In this document: in pieces, positions 8,948 through 17,515 of the stretch
How the letters are laid out: each line of letters begins with the position of its first letter
How positions within the stretch are numbered: position 1 is the stretch's first letter
Assembly: GCA_034331105.1 (NCBI GenBank)
Contig: JAXQGB010000014.1
Span: 310,001 to 374,000 of the forward strand
Length of the DNA: 64,000 nucleotides
Origin: Caenicola sp034331105
GTDB taxonomy: Bacteria; Synergistota; Synergistia; Synergistales; Synergistaceae
Direction: 5' to 3'
The notes under the pieces: model-generated
Database searches by the model: none
Seen by the model: only the letters and a program-made list of their open reading frames with translations
What the model was told of the DNA's origin: nothing
Program-made: the position numbers and the translations under genes

Positions 8948-11092
8948 TCAGGAATCCGCATCTGTGTCCTTAAGGATCTCTTCAAGTGAAACATAATCTA
9001 TCTTGCCTGTTGAGAGAAGAGGGATATCTTCCATAAGCAATACTTTTTTGGGTATGGCTATTTCTGCTACGCCAAGGTCAGACAGGGTCTGGCGCAATTC
9101 GTCACGCTTAAGGTCCGGCCTTGAAGTCACAAGCGACAGCGTTTCCCCTCTCGGGCCTCCCTTGATCATAACTACCGCATGCTTCTCTTCAGGCCATGCT
9201 TCAGAAAGAACTTCCTCAACGGCAGCCAGAGATATCATCTCTCCTCCGATCTTTGCAAATCTTTTCGCCCGGCCCAGTATCCTGACAAAGCCGTCCTCAT
9301 CTACACTGACTATATCGCCGGTATCGTACCAGCCATCCTTGGGAGGTTCAATAACACCCGGGTTTGTAGCCCTGAGATAGCCAAGCATTATGTTCGGGCC
9401 TTTGAGCCAGAGCCTTCCGCCCTCATGTACCCCTTCTACCGGCTCTATCCTGTACTGCATTCCCGCCACGAACTGTCCGACGGTCCCGCTCTTGTGGTGA
9501 GCATAGTAATTATTCGAAACGACCGGAGATGCCTCTGTAACTCCGTACCCCTCCGTGATCCTGATGCTGAACCTTTCGAACCAGATCTCCTGGGTCGAAT
9601 GTTTCAGCTTCTCCCCTCCCTGCACAAGCATGCGTATCGTAGCGAAGTCATAGTTGTCGGAAGCAGCTTTCGCATAACCTCCAAGGAAGGTATCCGTTGC
9701 GAAAAGAAACGTTATACGTTCATCATAGCAAATTGTGGATATCGTCTTGTAATGAAGCGGGGATGGATAGAAATAGACGAAAATTCCCAGCGTTACAGGC
9801 ATAAACACACCGCAAAGCCCGAATGAGTGGAAAATTGGCATTGTGTTCAATATCCTGTCAGACCTGTAGAAGTCCACTCTCGTATACATCTGGGCATGGT
9901 TGGTGTGAAGGTTTTTGTAACTTAGGACGACCCCCTTGGGAGCCCCCTCTGATCCTGATGTGAAAAGGATCACTGCAGGCTTGTCTGTCTCTCCCTCTAT
10001 TACCGGGTTCGATCTTATAAAAATAGTTTTTAGTGCCGCAGATATTTTTTTAAACTTGGTTATAGACGGGGCAAGGTCTTCCAGCCATACGACCCTCAGC
10101 CCCTCCTCTTCGACAGCAGTAATGAGAGCTTCGAGTTTTCCAAGATCTATAAACTTTCGTGACGTGACGACCGTCTTTACGCATGCAGTCCTGCAGCAGT
10201 TCACCAATGAGCGGCCGCCAAGCGAAAAATTCAGCATTGCAGGTATCTTTCCCATTTTCTGGAGCGAGTACATTGTTACTACCCCTCCGAGAGAAGTCGG
10301 CAGAAGCACCCCTATGTTTTCGCCCTCCATATCTGCGTTTTTAAGCACATCTTCGATGAGAAGTACCCTGGTAATAAAACCGTTGTAAGTGATAGGCCTC
10401 TGCCCATGGTCGCAGAAGATCCTGCATTTGCCGCCGTACTGCTTTCTTGCGTCAAGGAGCACGTCAAAGAAGGGCTTCTCCTTTACCCTGGCGGCAAGGG
10501 AAGCCTCGTCCATGATCTTTTCAAGGGCTCTGCCGGCAGCTGTGGCCCTTTTCGGACCAGACAGGTCATCAGGAACATCTATTCGTGTTGCCGGAAGGAT
10601 CGTTATGGTGACTTTTGAAAAAAACCTCAGCCCCGGTTTGAGCTGTATGCGTGAAAAAGGTGTAAGCTCTGTGCCTTTTATGTTTATGGGCAGGATCTTT
10701 GCTTTGGTGTGGTCAGCTATCATTGCCACTCCCTGGGAAACTTTCATAGGGTTGCCAATGGTCGTAGGCTGAAGTTCGGGAAAGATAACGCACCTTCCGC
10801 CGTTTTTAAGCAAATTTAAGAAATATTTCAGTGTAAGGGGGGCGTCAGCGTCGAGGATGTGCGTCTCTGCGAGGGGCAGAAACAGACCGATGAATCGTTT
10901 CTTGGTAAGTCTTCTCTCAATTGCGAAGGGAACCTTTTCAGGAAGAAATACCGCCAGGATCAGAGGATCTATGAAGGATACATAGTTTGGAGCTATCAAT
11001 ACTCCTTCTCCTGCTTTTTTCCAGTTGTCCCATCCCTTTATCTCTATGCTGAAAAAAAGATTCAGAAAAAATTTAACGATCATAAACCACAT
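8948..11092 (-). CDS. Aas-like fusion: lysophospholipid acyltransferase (degenerate) plus acyl-ACP synthetase
   Basis: A 714-residue two-domain protein like E. coli Aas. Residues about 1-200 are PlsC-like and residues about 215-710 are an AMP-forming acyl synthetase, with ILFTSGSEGAPKGV (P-loop), ITEGYGVTEASP and YDTGDIVSVDEDGFVRILGR. In the first domain the catalytic HX4D motif reads NYVSFID, with Tyr37 in place of His, and the usual FPEG reads FPEL (residues 104-107). The acyltransferase half is therefore probably inactive or altered, while the synthetase half looks intact. The cell may use it to recycle fatty acids onto ACP at the inner membrane. It is a single gene with an extended -10 promoter upstream. 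Confidence 0.85.
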   Translation of the reverse strand: MWFMIVKFFLNLFFSIEIKGWDNWKKAGEGVLIAPNYVSFIDPLILAVFLPEKVPFAIERRLTKKRFIGLFLPLAETHILDADAPLTLKYFLNLLKNGGRCVIFPELQPTTIGNPMKVSQGVAMIADHTKAKILPINIKGTELTPFSRIQLKPGLRFFSKVTITILPATRIDVPDDLSGPKRATAAGRALEKIMDEASLAARVKEKPFFDVLLDARKQYGGKCRIFCDHGQRPITYNGFITRVLLIEDVLKNADMEGENIGVLLPTSLGGVVTMYSLQKMGKIPAMLNFSLGGRSLVNCCRTACVKTVVTSRKFIDLGKLEALITAVEEEGLRVVWLEDLAPSITKFKKISAALKTIFIRSNPVIEGETDKPAVILFTSGSEGAPKGVVLSYKNLHTNHAQMYTRVDFYRSDRILNTMPIFHSFGLCGVFMPVTLGIFVYFYPSPLHYKTISTICYDERITFLFATDTFLGGYAKAASDNYDFATIRMLVQGGEKLKHSTQEIWFERFSIRITEGYGVTEASPVVSNNYYAHHKSGTVGQFVAGMQYRIEPVEGVHEGGRLWLKGPNIMLGYLRATNPGVIEPPKDGWYDTGDIVSVDEDGFVRILGRAKRFAKIGGEMISLAAVEEVLSEAWPEEKHAVVMIKGGPRGETLSLVTSRPDLKRDELRQTLSDLGVAEIAIPKKVLLMEDIPLLSTGKIDYVSLEEILKDTDADS

Positions 11093-11130
11093 CGACTATT
11101 CCCTCATTCCCTATACAAAGATAATAACTT

Positions 11131-11139
11131 ATTATAGCA
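11131..11139 (-). promoter_or_regulatory. extended -10 promoter
   Basis: On the minus strand TGCTATAAT is a consensus extended -10, 39-47 bp upstream of the Aas-like start. A weak -35 (TTTTGA, 16 bp away) precedes it. Confidence 0.55.
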
Positions 11140-11223
11140 TGGACAACCTCGGTCAAAAACCTGTCCTGTCGAATGGTTTCAACGTTTGCCCGGCCTTTCT
11201 CTTTATTTGAAAAGGAAAATATT

Positions 11224-11255
11224 AAGGCCGCGGAAATTGATCTTTCCGCGGCCTT
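11224..11255. terminator. intrinsic terminator
   Basis: A perfect 13-bp stem, AAGGCCGCGGAAA (11224-11236) with TTTCCGCGGCCTT (11243-11255), lies just past the rubrerythrin stop on the minus strand and is followed there by AATATTTTCC. Confidence 0.85.
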
Positions 11256-11296
11256 ATAAGGTTCGGATCCTCTTGTGTCTTAGTTTAAATATTTAG

Positions 11297-11791
11297 CTAG
11301 AATTTCTTGAATATTGAGGGTTTGGCTCCGCAGATCGGGCAGGGGGTTGTTGACTCTTTGCCCTTGTGGATATAGCCGCAGATCGGGCAAAGGTAGTAAT
11401 CCTGACCCTCAGGCTCATTGCCGAGGTTTGAAAGTGCCTCGTCATAAAGGCGCGCATGCACTTTTTCTGCTTCGTTGGCATAATGGAAAATACGTGCTGC
11501 TTCGTTGTTGCCTTCGGCCTTTGCATCTTCGATCATCGGCGGGTACATCTCAGTGAACTCGTATGTCTCTCCGTCTTTTGCTGCGGTAAGGTTTTCCGCT
11601 GTTGTGCCTATTCCGCCCTTCGCCTTGAATTCCGCAAATGCGTGGATAGTCTCTGCTTCCGCTGTTGCACGGAAAAGGCGTGCTATACTGTTGAATCCTT
11701 CTTTCTCTGCCTGGGCCGCAAAGCAGAGATATTTCCTGTTGGCCTGTGATTCTCCTGCAAATGCTGTTGCAAGGTTTTCATTTGTCTTCAT
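11297..11791 (-). CDS. rbr: rubrerythrin
   Basis: A 164-residue rubrerythrin: an N-terminal four-helix ferritin-like diiron domain with the ligand motifs AFAGESQANRKY, EAETIHA and ANEAEKVHA, then a C-terminal rubredoxin-like [Fe(SCys)4] knuckle pair, CPICGYIHKG and CPICGAKP. It reduces hydrogen peroxide to water in the cytoplasm of anaerobes, taking electrons from NAD(P)H through rubredoxin-type carriers. It is the standard short size for the family and is a single gene with a GGGAGG ribosome site and its own terminator. No PerR-type box was recognised upstream. Confidence 0.95.
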   Translation of the reverse strand: MKTNENLATAFAGESQANRKYLCFAAQAEKEGFNSIARLFRATAEAETIHAFAEFKAKGGIGTTAENLTAAKDGETYEFTEMYPPMIEDAKAEGNNEAARIFHYANEAEKVHARLYDEALSNLGNEPEGQDYYLCPICGYIHKGKESTTPCPICGAKPSIFKKF

Positions 11792-11887
11792 TATTTTTCC
11801 TCCCTGTATTATTTATATGTGGTTTTTTTGATTACATGGTTTAATTTAAAACTATTTTAGTTTAGCTTATATAACATTCCCTGTCAA

Positions 11888-12415
11888 CTAAAATTCTACG
11901 CCTTTTCTTGCCGTAATGCCTTCTTTAAACGGGTGCTTGACCTCTTGCATCTCTGTAACAATGTCGGCAAGTTCAATAAGATCCCTGTGAGCGCCTCTTC
12001 CTGTGAGAACAAGTTCCATACCAAAGGGCTTTTTCTTTACCAGTTCGACAACTGAGCCAAGAGTGACCAGTCCATATTCAAGCGCTACATTTATCTCATC
12101 CAGTATGAGCATGTCGCACTTCCCGGAATTCATAATGCGAAGTGCTGTTTCCATGCCTCTTTTTGCCTCAGCATGATCCTCAGGCTGCTCTTTGCCTTTA
12201 TATACATAGTCAGGTCTTCCTGTCTGGATCATTTCAAATCTTTCCAGCTTTGACGCGGTGATCAGTTCACCATAATCCTTCCAGCCTTTCATGAACTGTA
12301 TCACTGTAACATTGGCTCCATGTCCCAGAGCCCTCATAGCAAGCCCCAGAGATGAGGTGGTCTTTCCTTTGCCGTTTCCGGTATATACGTGGACCAGACC
12401 CTTTTCTCCGAACAT
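11888..12415 (-). CDS. cobO: cob(I)yrinic acid a,c-diamide adenosyltransferase
   Basis: This 175-residue protein is a CobO/BtuR/CobA-type ATP:corrinoid adenosyltransferase. The P-loop GNGKGKTT (residues 13-20) uses the family's reversed nucleotide-binding mode, and FMKGWKDYGE, LILDEINVALEYGL and LVLTGRGAHRDLIELAD are all family signatures. It attaches the 5'-deoxyadenosyl group during coenzyme B12 synthesis or salvage. It is translationally coupled to the upstream M48 protease gene (TGATG, 1-bp overlap), an unusual pairing. No other cobalamin genes and no B12 riboswitch are seen here. Confidence 0.93.
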   Translation of the reverse strand: MFGEKGLVHVYTGNGKGKTTSSLGLAMRALGHGANVTVIQFMKGWKDYGELITASKLERFEMIQTGRPDYVYKGKEQPEDHAEAKRGMETALRIMNSGKCDMLILDEINVALEYGLVTLGSVVELVKKKPFGMELVLTGRGAHRDLIELADIVTEMQEVKHPFKEGITARKGVEF

Positions 12416-13224
12416 CAGCTTTTTTGCTCTTCAGCTTTTGCTTTTGCTGCCTCTTCCTTTTTCATTCGCTCAATTGCTGCGTCTATGTCATATCCGCCTT
12501 TTTGGGCAGTCGTATTCTCAGGCTCGCCGACAGAATTAGACTGAGGCTGTTGAACAGCTCCCTTTTCAGATCCGTCAGGAAATTTTGCATTGGGATTTAA
12601 GCTGAGTATCTCGTTCCTGAGATGCAGCAATCTCCGCTCATCGGGCGGGTGTGAGTTGAAGCCGCTTGGCTCTCCCCTTTTTCCGCTTTTAGAAAGTTTG
12701 AGAAGGGCGCTGTACAGCCCAACAGGATCTTCTCCCATCTTATGCGCCAGGTGTACAGAATAGTCATCTGCATCAACTTCCTGTTCCCTGCTCCATCCGG
12801 CATAAGCAAGGTTTGCTCCGACGCCTGCCGCTGTTTCAGCAATACCTCCGCCAAATAATTTCCCAAATAACATTGCGGCCACAGAAAGGCCTACCCCTCT
12901 TTTCACCGTGTTTTCATAATGGTTGAGTTTAGCGTGTCCGGCTTCATGAGACAAAACCCCATACAATTCGGACTGTGTGTCAAGGAGCTCAAGCAACCCT
13001 GTGGTTACAGTTACGGAACTGCCGTTCGCCACCCAGGCGTTAGGTATTTTTTCTTCCTTTACAGTAAAGGGGAGATCCGTCAGTTCTGTCGCTCTAGCTA
13101 CCCTTGACCAAACAGCCTTCGCATCTTCAGCACTAATTCTGGCTTCAGAAAGGCCGGGTATGAGCAGCAAAAGAACCAGTACTGCAAGAAAAACCATAAT
13201 TTTATTTTTGCCGGCTAATGCCAT
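12415..13224 (-). CDS. M48-family metalloprotease (BepA/LoiP-like)
   Basis: A 269-residue secreted or membrane-anchored zinc protease. After an N-terminal hydrophobic segment (about residues 10-25) comes an M48 domain with HEAGH at 93-97 and the third-ligand region WSREQEVDADDYSVHLA. The C-terminal 60 residues are polar, rich in Lys, Glu and Ala, and probably coiled. Periplasmic relatives such as LoiP and BepA act in outer-membrane quality control. The frame opens five codons earlier, but ATG at 13224 has GGAGG eight bases upstream and is preferred. Downstream cobO overlaps by one base, so both are on one transcript. Confidence 0.88.
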   Translation of the reverse strand: MALAGKNKIMVFLAVLVLLLLIPGLSEARISAEDAKAVWSRVARATELTDLPFTVKEEKIPNAWVANGSSVTVTTGLLELLDTQSELYGVLSHEAGHAKLNHYENTVKRGVGLSVAAMLFGKLFGGGIAETAAGVGANLAYAGWSREQEVDADDYSVHLAHKMGEDPVGLYSALLKLSKSGKRGEPSGFNSHPPDERRLLHLRNEILSLNPNAKFPDGSEKGAVQQPQSNSVGEPENTTAQKGGYDIDAAIERMKKEEAAKAKAEEQKS

Positions 13225-13311
13225 CAGTATCGCCTCCATATTGCATTAATACATTTGTAGACCTGTATTTACAATATTGTCATATATTCAGGCTATAACC
13301 GCATCGGTAGT

Positions 13312-14073
13312 TTACGAACGGTTTTTGATGAAATTTTCTATCAGCTTCCAGGAAATGCTGAGCCCCCTAAAAACATCCGGGATCTCGTCCGGAGCAAACC
13401 ATGACGCCTCCGTGACTTCTTTGCCGTCGACCTCGATCTCACCGCTCTCCCATTCTGCCGTAAATCCCAGCATAAGTGAACGTGGAAATGGCCAGGGTTG
13501 GCTTCCGAAATATTTTATGTTTTTCACCTTTATTTTTGTTTCTTCATAAACTTCCCTGCTGACACACTCTTCGAGGTTCTCCCCTGGTTCTACGAAACCC
13601 GCGAGTACACTGAATCTTCCCGGAGGGAAATTCACGCCATGCCCCATAAGAAGTTTACCGTCCCTTTCAACCGCGACTATTATCGCCGGCGAGATCACGG
13701 GATAATACATCTCACCGCAGCAGAGGCATCTCATTGCTCCCTCAGCAGGGTCGTACGAAGTCTGGCTTCCGCAGACCCCGCAATATCTGTTGGCCCTCTG
13801 CCAGTCCATCAGGTGAAATGCTCTGCCCGCCCGGAAAAACTCCTTCTCTTCAAAGGTTGGCCATATCGATCTTCTCTCCAAAAGCACATACTTGTCCGGC
13901 AGCTCTGATCCGGGATCGAGCTCTGCCCATCTGTCGCATTCACAAGGTCCCCTGTCGACGTCTCCGCATGACTTAAAAAGAGACTCCAGTTCACTGTCTG
14001 AGGAGGAGTCCGGCAGTTCGAAGCCGTTTTTCAGCAGGATCTTACCATTGCAGAAAATATAATATTTACTCAA
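13312..14073 (-). CDS. nudC: NAD(+)/NADH diphosphatase, RNA de-NADding Nudix enzyme
   Basis: A 253-residue NudC-type Nudix hydrolase. It carries a four-cysteine zinc ribbon (CGVCG, then CLCCG), the Nudix box GFVEPGENLEECVSREVYEET with the REVxEE core, and the NudC-specific SQPWPFPRS motif. These distinguish it from generic Nudix proteins. It splits NAD(H) into NMN(H) and AMP and, in studied species, removes NAD caps from RNA. The length fits. It is transcribed alone, divergent from ppnP across a short shared promoter region (14074-14191). Confidence 0.93.
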   Translation of the reverse strand: MSKYYIFCNGKILLKNGFELPDSSSDSELESLFKSCGDVDRGPCECDRWAELDPGSELPDKYVLLERRSIWPTFEEKEFFRAGRAFHLMDWQRANRYCGVCGSQTSYDPAEGAMRCLCCGEMYYPVISPAIIVAVERDGKLLMGHGVNFPPGRFSVLAGFVEPGENLEECVSREVYEETKIKVKNIKYFGSQPWPFPRSLMLGFTAEWESGEIEVDGKEVTEASWFAPDEIPDVFRGLSISWKLIENFIKNRS

Positions 14074-14191
14074 GATGTTTCCCCCATAATGTTTTTGTCA
14101 TTTCAACCAAACTATCTCATTGTACTAGACGTATGTGCAAAATAACACTATCATAATCAGACATTCAATTTTATCAGGAGGTCGTAACCAG

Positions 14192-14515
14192 ATGATAGAA
14201 AAGCTCGAAAATGTTACAGCTATTGCGAAGGCGAACGTATACTTTGACGGGAAAGTCGTCAGCCACACTATCTACACCGCAGACGGCGACCGCAAGACTC
14301 TCGGACTTTTCCTGCCCGGTGATTACGAATTTGGGACAGGCGACGCAGAAATTTTGGAAATCATCGATGGGGTATGCCAGGTACGCCTCCCCGGGACTAC
14401 CGAATACATTGAGATCAAAGCGGGAGAGAGCTTCAACCTGCCCGGCAACAGCAAGTTTGGGTTCCGCTGCTATGTTCAGGTCCAGTATGTCTGCTCATAC
14501 ATCCCGCTGGTCTAA
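14192..14515 (+). CDS. ppnP: pyrimidine/purine nucleoside phosphorylase (DUF1255 cupin)
   Basis: This 107-residue small cupin matches PpnP (formerly YaiE/DUF1255), which phosphorolyses several nucleosides to base and ribose-1-phosphate. Visible features are NVYFDGKVVSHT, KTLGLFLPGDYEFGT, the EIIDGVCQVRLPG strand pair and the C-terminal SFNLPGNSKFGFRC. The true start is ATG at 14192, seven bases behind AGGAGG; the open frame extends upstream without a ribosome site. It is a single gene between a divergent nudC and a two-way terminator shared with metY. Confidence 0.9.
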   Translation: MIEKLENVTAIAKANVYFDGKVVSHTIYTADGDRKTLGLFLPGDYEFGTGDAEILEIIDGVCQVRLPGTTEYIEIKAGESFNLPGNSKFGFRCYVQVQYVCSYIPLV

Positions 14516-14552
14516 GACTGCATAACCATAAACTTCTTTAATATTTTTTCGA

Positions 14553-14603
14553 AAAAACTGAAGATATGCGGAATGATCTTATCCTGCTTATCTTCAGTTT
14601 TTG
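14553..14603. terminator. bidirectional intrinsic terminator
   Basis: AAAACTGAAGATA (about 14554-14566) pairs with TATCTTCAGTTTT (about 14589-14602), giving A and T runs on the two sides. It sits between the convergent ppnP (+) and metY (-). Confidence 0.8.
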
Positions 14604-14621
14604 CATATCAGAAAAATATGT

Positions 14622-15923
14622 TTATTTAACGGATGCAGATAAAAGCGCCGATGAAAGATCTTCAATGATGTCATCAATATCTTCCAGTCCTACGCTCAGC
14701 CTTATCAGACCTTCCCCGATCCCTGCAGCTTCCCTCTGTTGAGGTGTGAGCTGGCTGTGTGTCGTGCTCGCGGGATGGATGACTATCGTCCTCGAGTCCC
14801 CCAGGTTTGCCATATGTCCAATTAGATCAAGTGCTTCGATGAATTTCTTTCCTGCCTCGATCCCACCTTTGACAGAGAATGCTATCATCCCGCCGCAGCC
14901 ATTTTTAAGATATACCTTAGCCATGTCATTCTGCGGATGGCTTGAAAGTCCGGGATATCTCACCCATTCGACTGAGGGGTGTCTTTCCAGGAACTGAGCT
15001 GTCTCAAGAGCATTCTTGCTGTGCCTTTCCATCCTGAGGGGCAGTGTCCCGAGTGAGAGGTGCAGCAGATAAGCGTCAAAAGGAGACTGGCATCCTCCAA
15101 GATCGCGGACCATTGCCATGTGAAGCTTCGCGTAAAGGGCTGAACCTCCGAACTTTTCAGCAAAGACGATGTTGTGGTAAGCAGGATCAGGCTTGGCTAT
15201 CCCGGGAAATTTATCCGGATAGGCGGACCAGTCGAAATTGCCCCCGTCAACGATCGCTCCTCCTATCACATTCCCGTTGCCTGAGATATATTTCGTTGTA
15301 GAGTGTATGACCGCATTTGCACCCCACTCTATAGGTCTGCAAAGAACAGGAGAAGCAAAAGTATTATCAATTATTAAAGGTACCCCTTGCCGTTTTGCTA
15401 TCCTGGCAAGTGCTTCGAGGGGTGCAACGTTCATGATCGGGTTGCCTATTGTTTCAGTTATGATCCCGCGGGTCTCATCGTTTACCGCCTGCTCGACCTG
15501 ACAAGGGTGGTCACTGTCAACAAGTATGGTTTTTATGCCAAACCTGGAAAAGACGTTTTGGAGCAGAGTGAGGGTCCCTCCGTATATTTTTTTTGATACT
15601 ACCATGTTGTCGCCGCTGGAACATAAAGCTGCTATTAAATGTGTAAACGCAGACTGCCCGGAAGAAAGAGCGACGCAGCCGCTTCCGCCTTCAAGCGAAT
15701 TAAGGCCCTCTTCAAAGGCAGATACTGTCGGGTTTGAAAGCCTGGAATAAATATGCCCCTCCTCAGATAGGCTGAACAGCCTCGCTGCATGGTCTGTGCT
15801 TTTAAACTGATATGCAGAGGTGATGTAGATGGGCAGCCCCGATGCACCCGTAGCCGGGTCGTTTTTCCAGCCGCTGTGAAGGGCCCTTGTCATCATCCCA
15901 AAAATTTTTTTCTTTTCTGACAT
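14622..15923 (-). CDS. metY: O-acetylhomoserine sulfhydrylase-type PLP enzyme
   Basis: This 433-residue enzyme of the Cys/Met-metabolism PLP family most resembles O-acetylhomoserine aminocarboxypropyltransferase (MetY), which makes homocysteine from O-acetylhomoserine and sulfide. The evidence is the N-terminal GLPIYITSAYQFKSTDHAARLF, the YSRLSNPT block, the PLP lysine in HSTTKYISGNG (about residue 209) and the MetY-like length; cystathionine enzymes are nearer 380. The start is ATG at 15923 with AAGGAGG seven bases ahead, rather than the ATG two codons earlier. Methionine gamma-lyase is an alternative role. A long structured leader with a terminator precedes it, so expression is probably controlled by premature termination. 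Confidence 0.88.
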   Translation of the reverse strand: MSEKKKIFGMMTRALHSGWKNDPATGASGLPIYITSAYQFKSTDHAARLFSLSEEGHIYSRLSNPTVSAFEEGLNSLEGGSGCVALSSGQSAFTHLIAALCSSGDNMVVSKKIYGGTLTLLQNVFSRFGIKTILVDSDHPCQVEQAVNDETRGIITETIGNPIMNVAPLEALARIAKRQGVPLIIDNTFASPVLCRPIEWGANAVIHSTTKYISGNGNVIGGAIVDGGNFDWSAYPDKFPGIAKPDPAYHNIVFAEKFGGSALYAKLHMAMVRDLGGCQSPFDAYLLHLSLGTLPLRMERHSKNALETAQFLERHPSVEWVRYPGLSSHPQNDMAKVYLKNGCGGMIAFSVKGGIEAGKKFIEALDLIGHMANLGDSRTIVIHPASTTHSQLTPQQREAAGIGEGLIRLSVGLEDIDDIIEDLSSALLSASVK

Positions 15924-15946
15924 ATGCATTCCTCCTTAAATATATT

Positions 15947-16149
15947 AAAAGGCCGGACCCTAGGCAGATCCGACCAGGTGAAAACAACTAAACTTTCACG
16001 CCTGCTTCATCAGGAAGGACCCTTCTGAATAATACATCATCATGATATCGCCAAATGTTTTGAAAAATGATCCACATGCAGGCACTTCCTTCCGCTCACA
16101 CCTGAGTACTATTAGCGGAAATTCTAATCTTCGCATATAATAATGTCAA
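15947..16149 (-). promoter_or_regulatory. metY promoter and structured leader RNA (candidate riboswitch)
   Basis: On the minus strand a near-consensus promoter, TTGACA (16149-16144), 17 bp, TAGAAT (16126-16121), starts a leader of about 190 nt. GGAAGGA (16093-16087) can pair either with the upstream TTCCGC (a 7-bp hairpin with AGCGGAA) or with TCCTTCC (16019-16013). GCCTGC (16083-16078) can pair with GCAGGC (16005-16000). Together these give an H-type pseudoknot order. A GTGAAA/TTTCAC hairpin and a terminator, GGTCGGA (15975-15969) with TCCGGCC (15957-15951) then TTTT, follow. It does not match the SAM-I or T-box consensus by eye. Confidence 0.55.
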
Positions 16150-16258
16150 CAAATAGCAACATTATTCATAAATATGATGGTTTTTTACTATACAAGCAAA
16201 GAATTTAAGATTATAGTATTGACCATTCGATTAACATTATTAACGGGAGGCGTTTTTT

Positions 16259-16660
16259 ATGCAGGAAAAAGTTTGGGTAGTAACTCACATACAGGGGCTT
16301 GAAGTAACTGATGCCAGTGTTTTCAACAACGAAGCGGACGCAGTCAATTATGCCCAGGAGATGGCTGAAGTAAATACCGGCAATTATCAGGTAACTGGAT
16401 CAGTCATGAACAGCCGCGAAGCTATGGAAGAAGATTCGGCCCGCTGGGCGGTGCTGCCTGAGTTCGATGCGGATTGCCTTGAATGTCTTGTTCAGGAAGT
16501 GGCAGAAGATGTCGAAGAAGAATTCGACGAAGCTGCCTGTGCAAAATTCTTTGAAGAAAAGAAAGACGAACTCCAGAAAAAAGCAGACGAGATCGTCCAC
16601 GAATATATCCGCAAAGAGCTTAAAGATTACATCAACAATGAACGTGTCATCTTAGGCTAA
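16259..16660 (+). CDS. acidic protein of unknown function
   Basis: A 133-residue protein of no recognised family. The first 50 residues look like a small alpha/beta fold (VWVVTHIQGLEVTDASVF, then an Asn/Ala/Glu helix). The second half is strongly charged and helical, very rich in Glu, Asp and Lys, with four cysteines (DCLECLVQEV and EAACAKFF). There is no signal or membrane segment. A clear GGGAGG ribosome site eight bases ahead, a strong terminator behind and coding-like composition show that it is a real, separately transcribed gene. The repeated acidic residues and the CLEC pair could bind metal, but nothing shows this directly. Confidence 0.75.
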   Translation: MQEKVWVVTHIQGLEVTDASVFNNEADAVNYAQEMAEVNTGNYQVTGSVMNSREAMEEDSARWAVLPEFDADCLECLVQEVAEDVEEEFDEAACAKFFEEKKDELQKKADEIVHEYIRKELKDYINNERVILG

Positions 16661-16677
16661 AGCACTCAGGTATCAGG

Positions 16678-16708
16678 GAGGCCGGCTGAAGCAGCCGGCC
16701 TCTTTTCT
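16678..16708 (+). terminator. intrinsic terminator
   Basis: A perfect 10-bp stem, GAGGCCGGCT (16678-16687) with AGCCGGCCTC (16693-16702), has a 5-nt loop and is followed by TTTTCT. Confidence 0.9.
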
Positions 16709-16771
16709 ATGTACACATAAAACCTTTGGTTGTAAAATCATGGATCATTTTGTACAAAAAGGAGAATTTTT

Positions 16772-17473
16772 TTGGAATTCATGACTTCAATACCCCTGTT
16801 TGGAAGTATCGCCAACGCGGCATTTATAATTTGCGGCGCTTTAATAGGGCTCGCCGTGAGAAAAAAACTGCCAGGAAAAATATTGGAGCTTCCTGTACAG
16901 GGAATGGCAATATTCGTAATATCCCTTGGTCTCTCAATGTCAATTAAAACGGAACAGCCCCTGATAGTTATAGCAAGTATAGCTGCCGGCTCTGTCATAG
17001 GCGAGCTGCTTGACCTTGAAGGAAGGCTTGAGAAGGGGTGTGCGGCCCTGGAGAGCAGGATCGGAGATAACGCAAAAGGATTTTCAGCAGGGTTTATTGC
17101 GGCAAGCCTCATATACTGTACGGGATCAATGGCTGTGTTGGGTTCTTTTGAAGAGGGGCTTGGAGGATACCCTTCACTCCTTCTGGCAAAGGGCCTTATC
17201 GACGGACTCACCTCTATTGCAATAGCTGCTTCGCTTGGTTTCGGTGTTATTTTTGCGTCGGTCCCTGTCTTTCTCTATCAGGGAACACTCACTCTTGCTG
17301 CCGGGTGGATACAGCCTTTTATGTCACAGCCTGCGATCATTGAAATGAGCGCCACAGGGGGCCTTATGCTTGTGGGGATCGGCATAAATCTTCTGGGATT
17401 TATGAAGATCCGAGTAATGAACATGCTTCCAGGCCTGGTGATAGCAGTCATCCTTGTGCAACTTTTTATCTGA
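16772..17473 (+). CDS. DUF554 membrane protein
   Basis: A 233-residue integral membrane protein of the DUF554 (YqgA) family, with about six or seven helices and the family's conserved GSIANAAFIICGALIGL, AGSVIGELLDLE and FIAASLIYCTGSMAVLGSFEEGL blocks. The function is unknown; it has been proposed as a transporter. The start is TTG at 16772, seven bases after AAGGAG; the first ATG (16781) is too far from it. It is transcribed alone downstream of a strong terminator, and the next gene (bioY) has its own promoter. Confidence 0.85.
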   Translation: MEFMTSIPLFGSIANAAFIICGALIGLAVRKKLPGKILELPVQGMAIFVISLGLSMSIKTEQPLIVIASIAAGSVIGELLDLEGRLEKGCAALESRIGDNAKGFSAGFIAASLIYCTGSMAVLGSFEEGLGGYPSLLLAKGLIDGLTSIAIAASLGFGVIFASVPVFLYQGTLTLAAGWIQPFMSQPAIIEMSATGGLMLVGIGINLLGFMKIRVMNMLPGLVIAVILVQLFI

Positions 17474-17515
17474 TCAAATTTACTGACATTGTAATAGCTG
17501 CCGGCTGAGAACAAC

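Noticed and set aside
9179..9826. Long open frame opposite the Aas-like gene
   Set aside because: Shadow of the real gene on the other strand; no family resemblance or ribosome site.
15947..16149. SAM-I (S-box) riboswitch or Met T-box before metY
   Set aside because: The conserved cores of these elements could not be found by eye; left as an unassigned leader.
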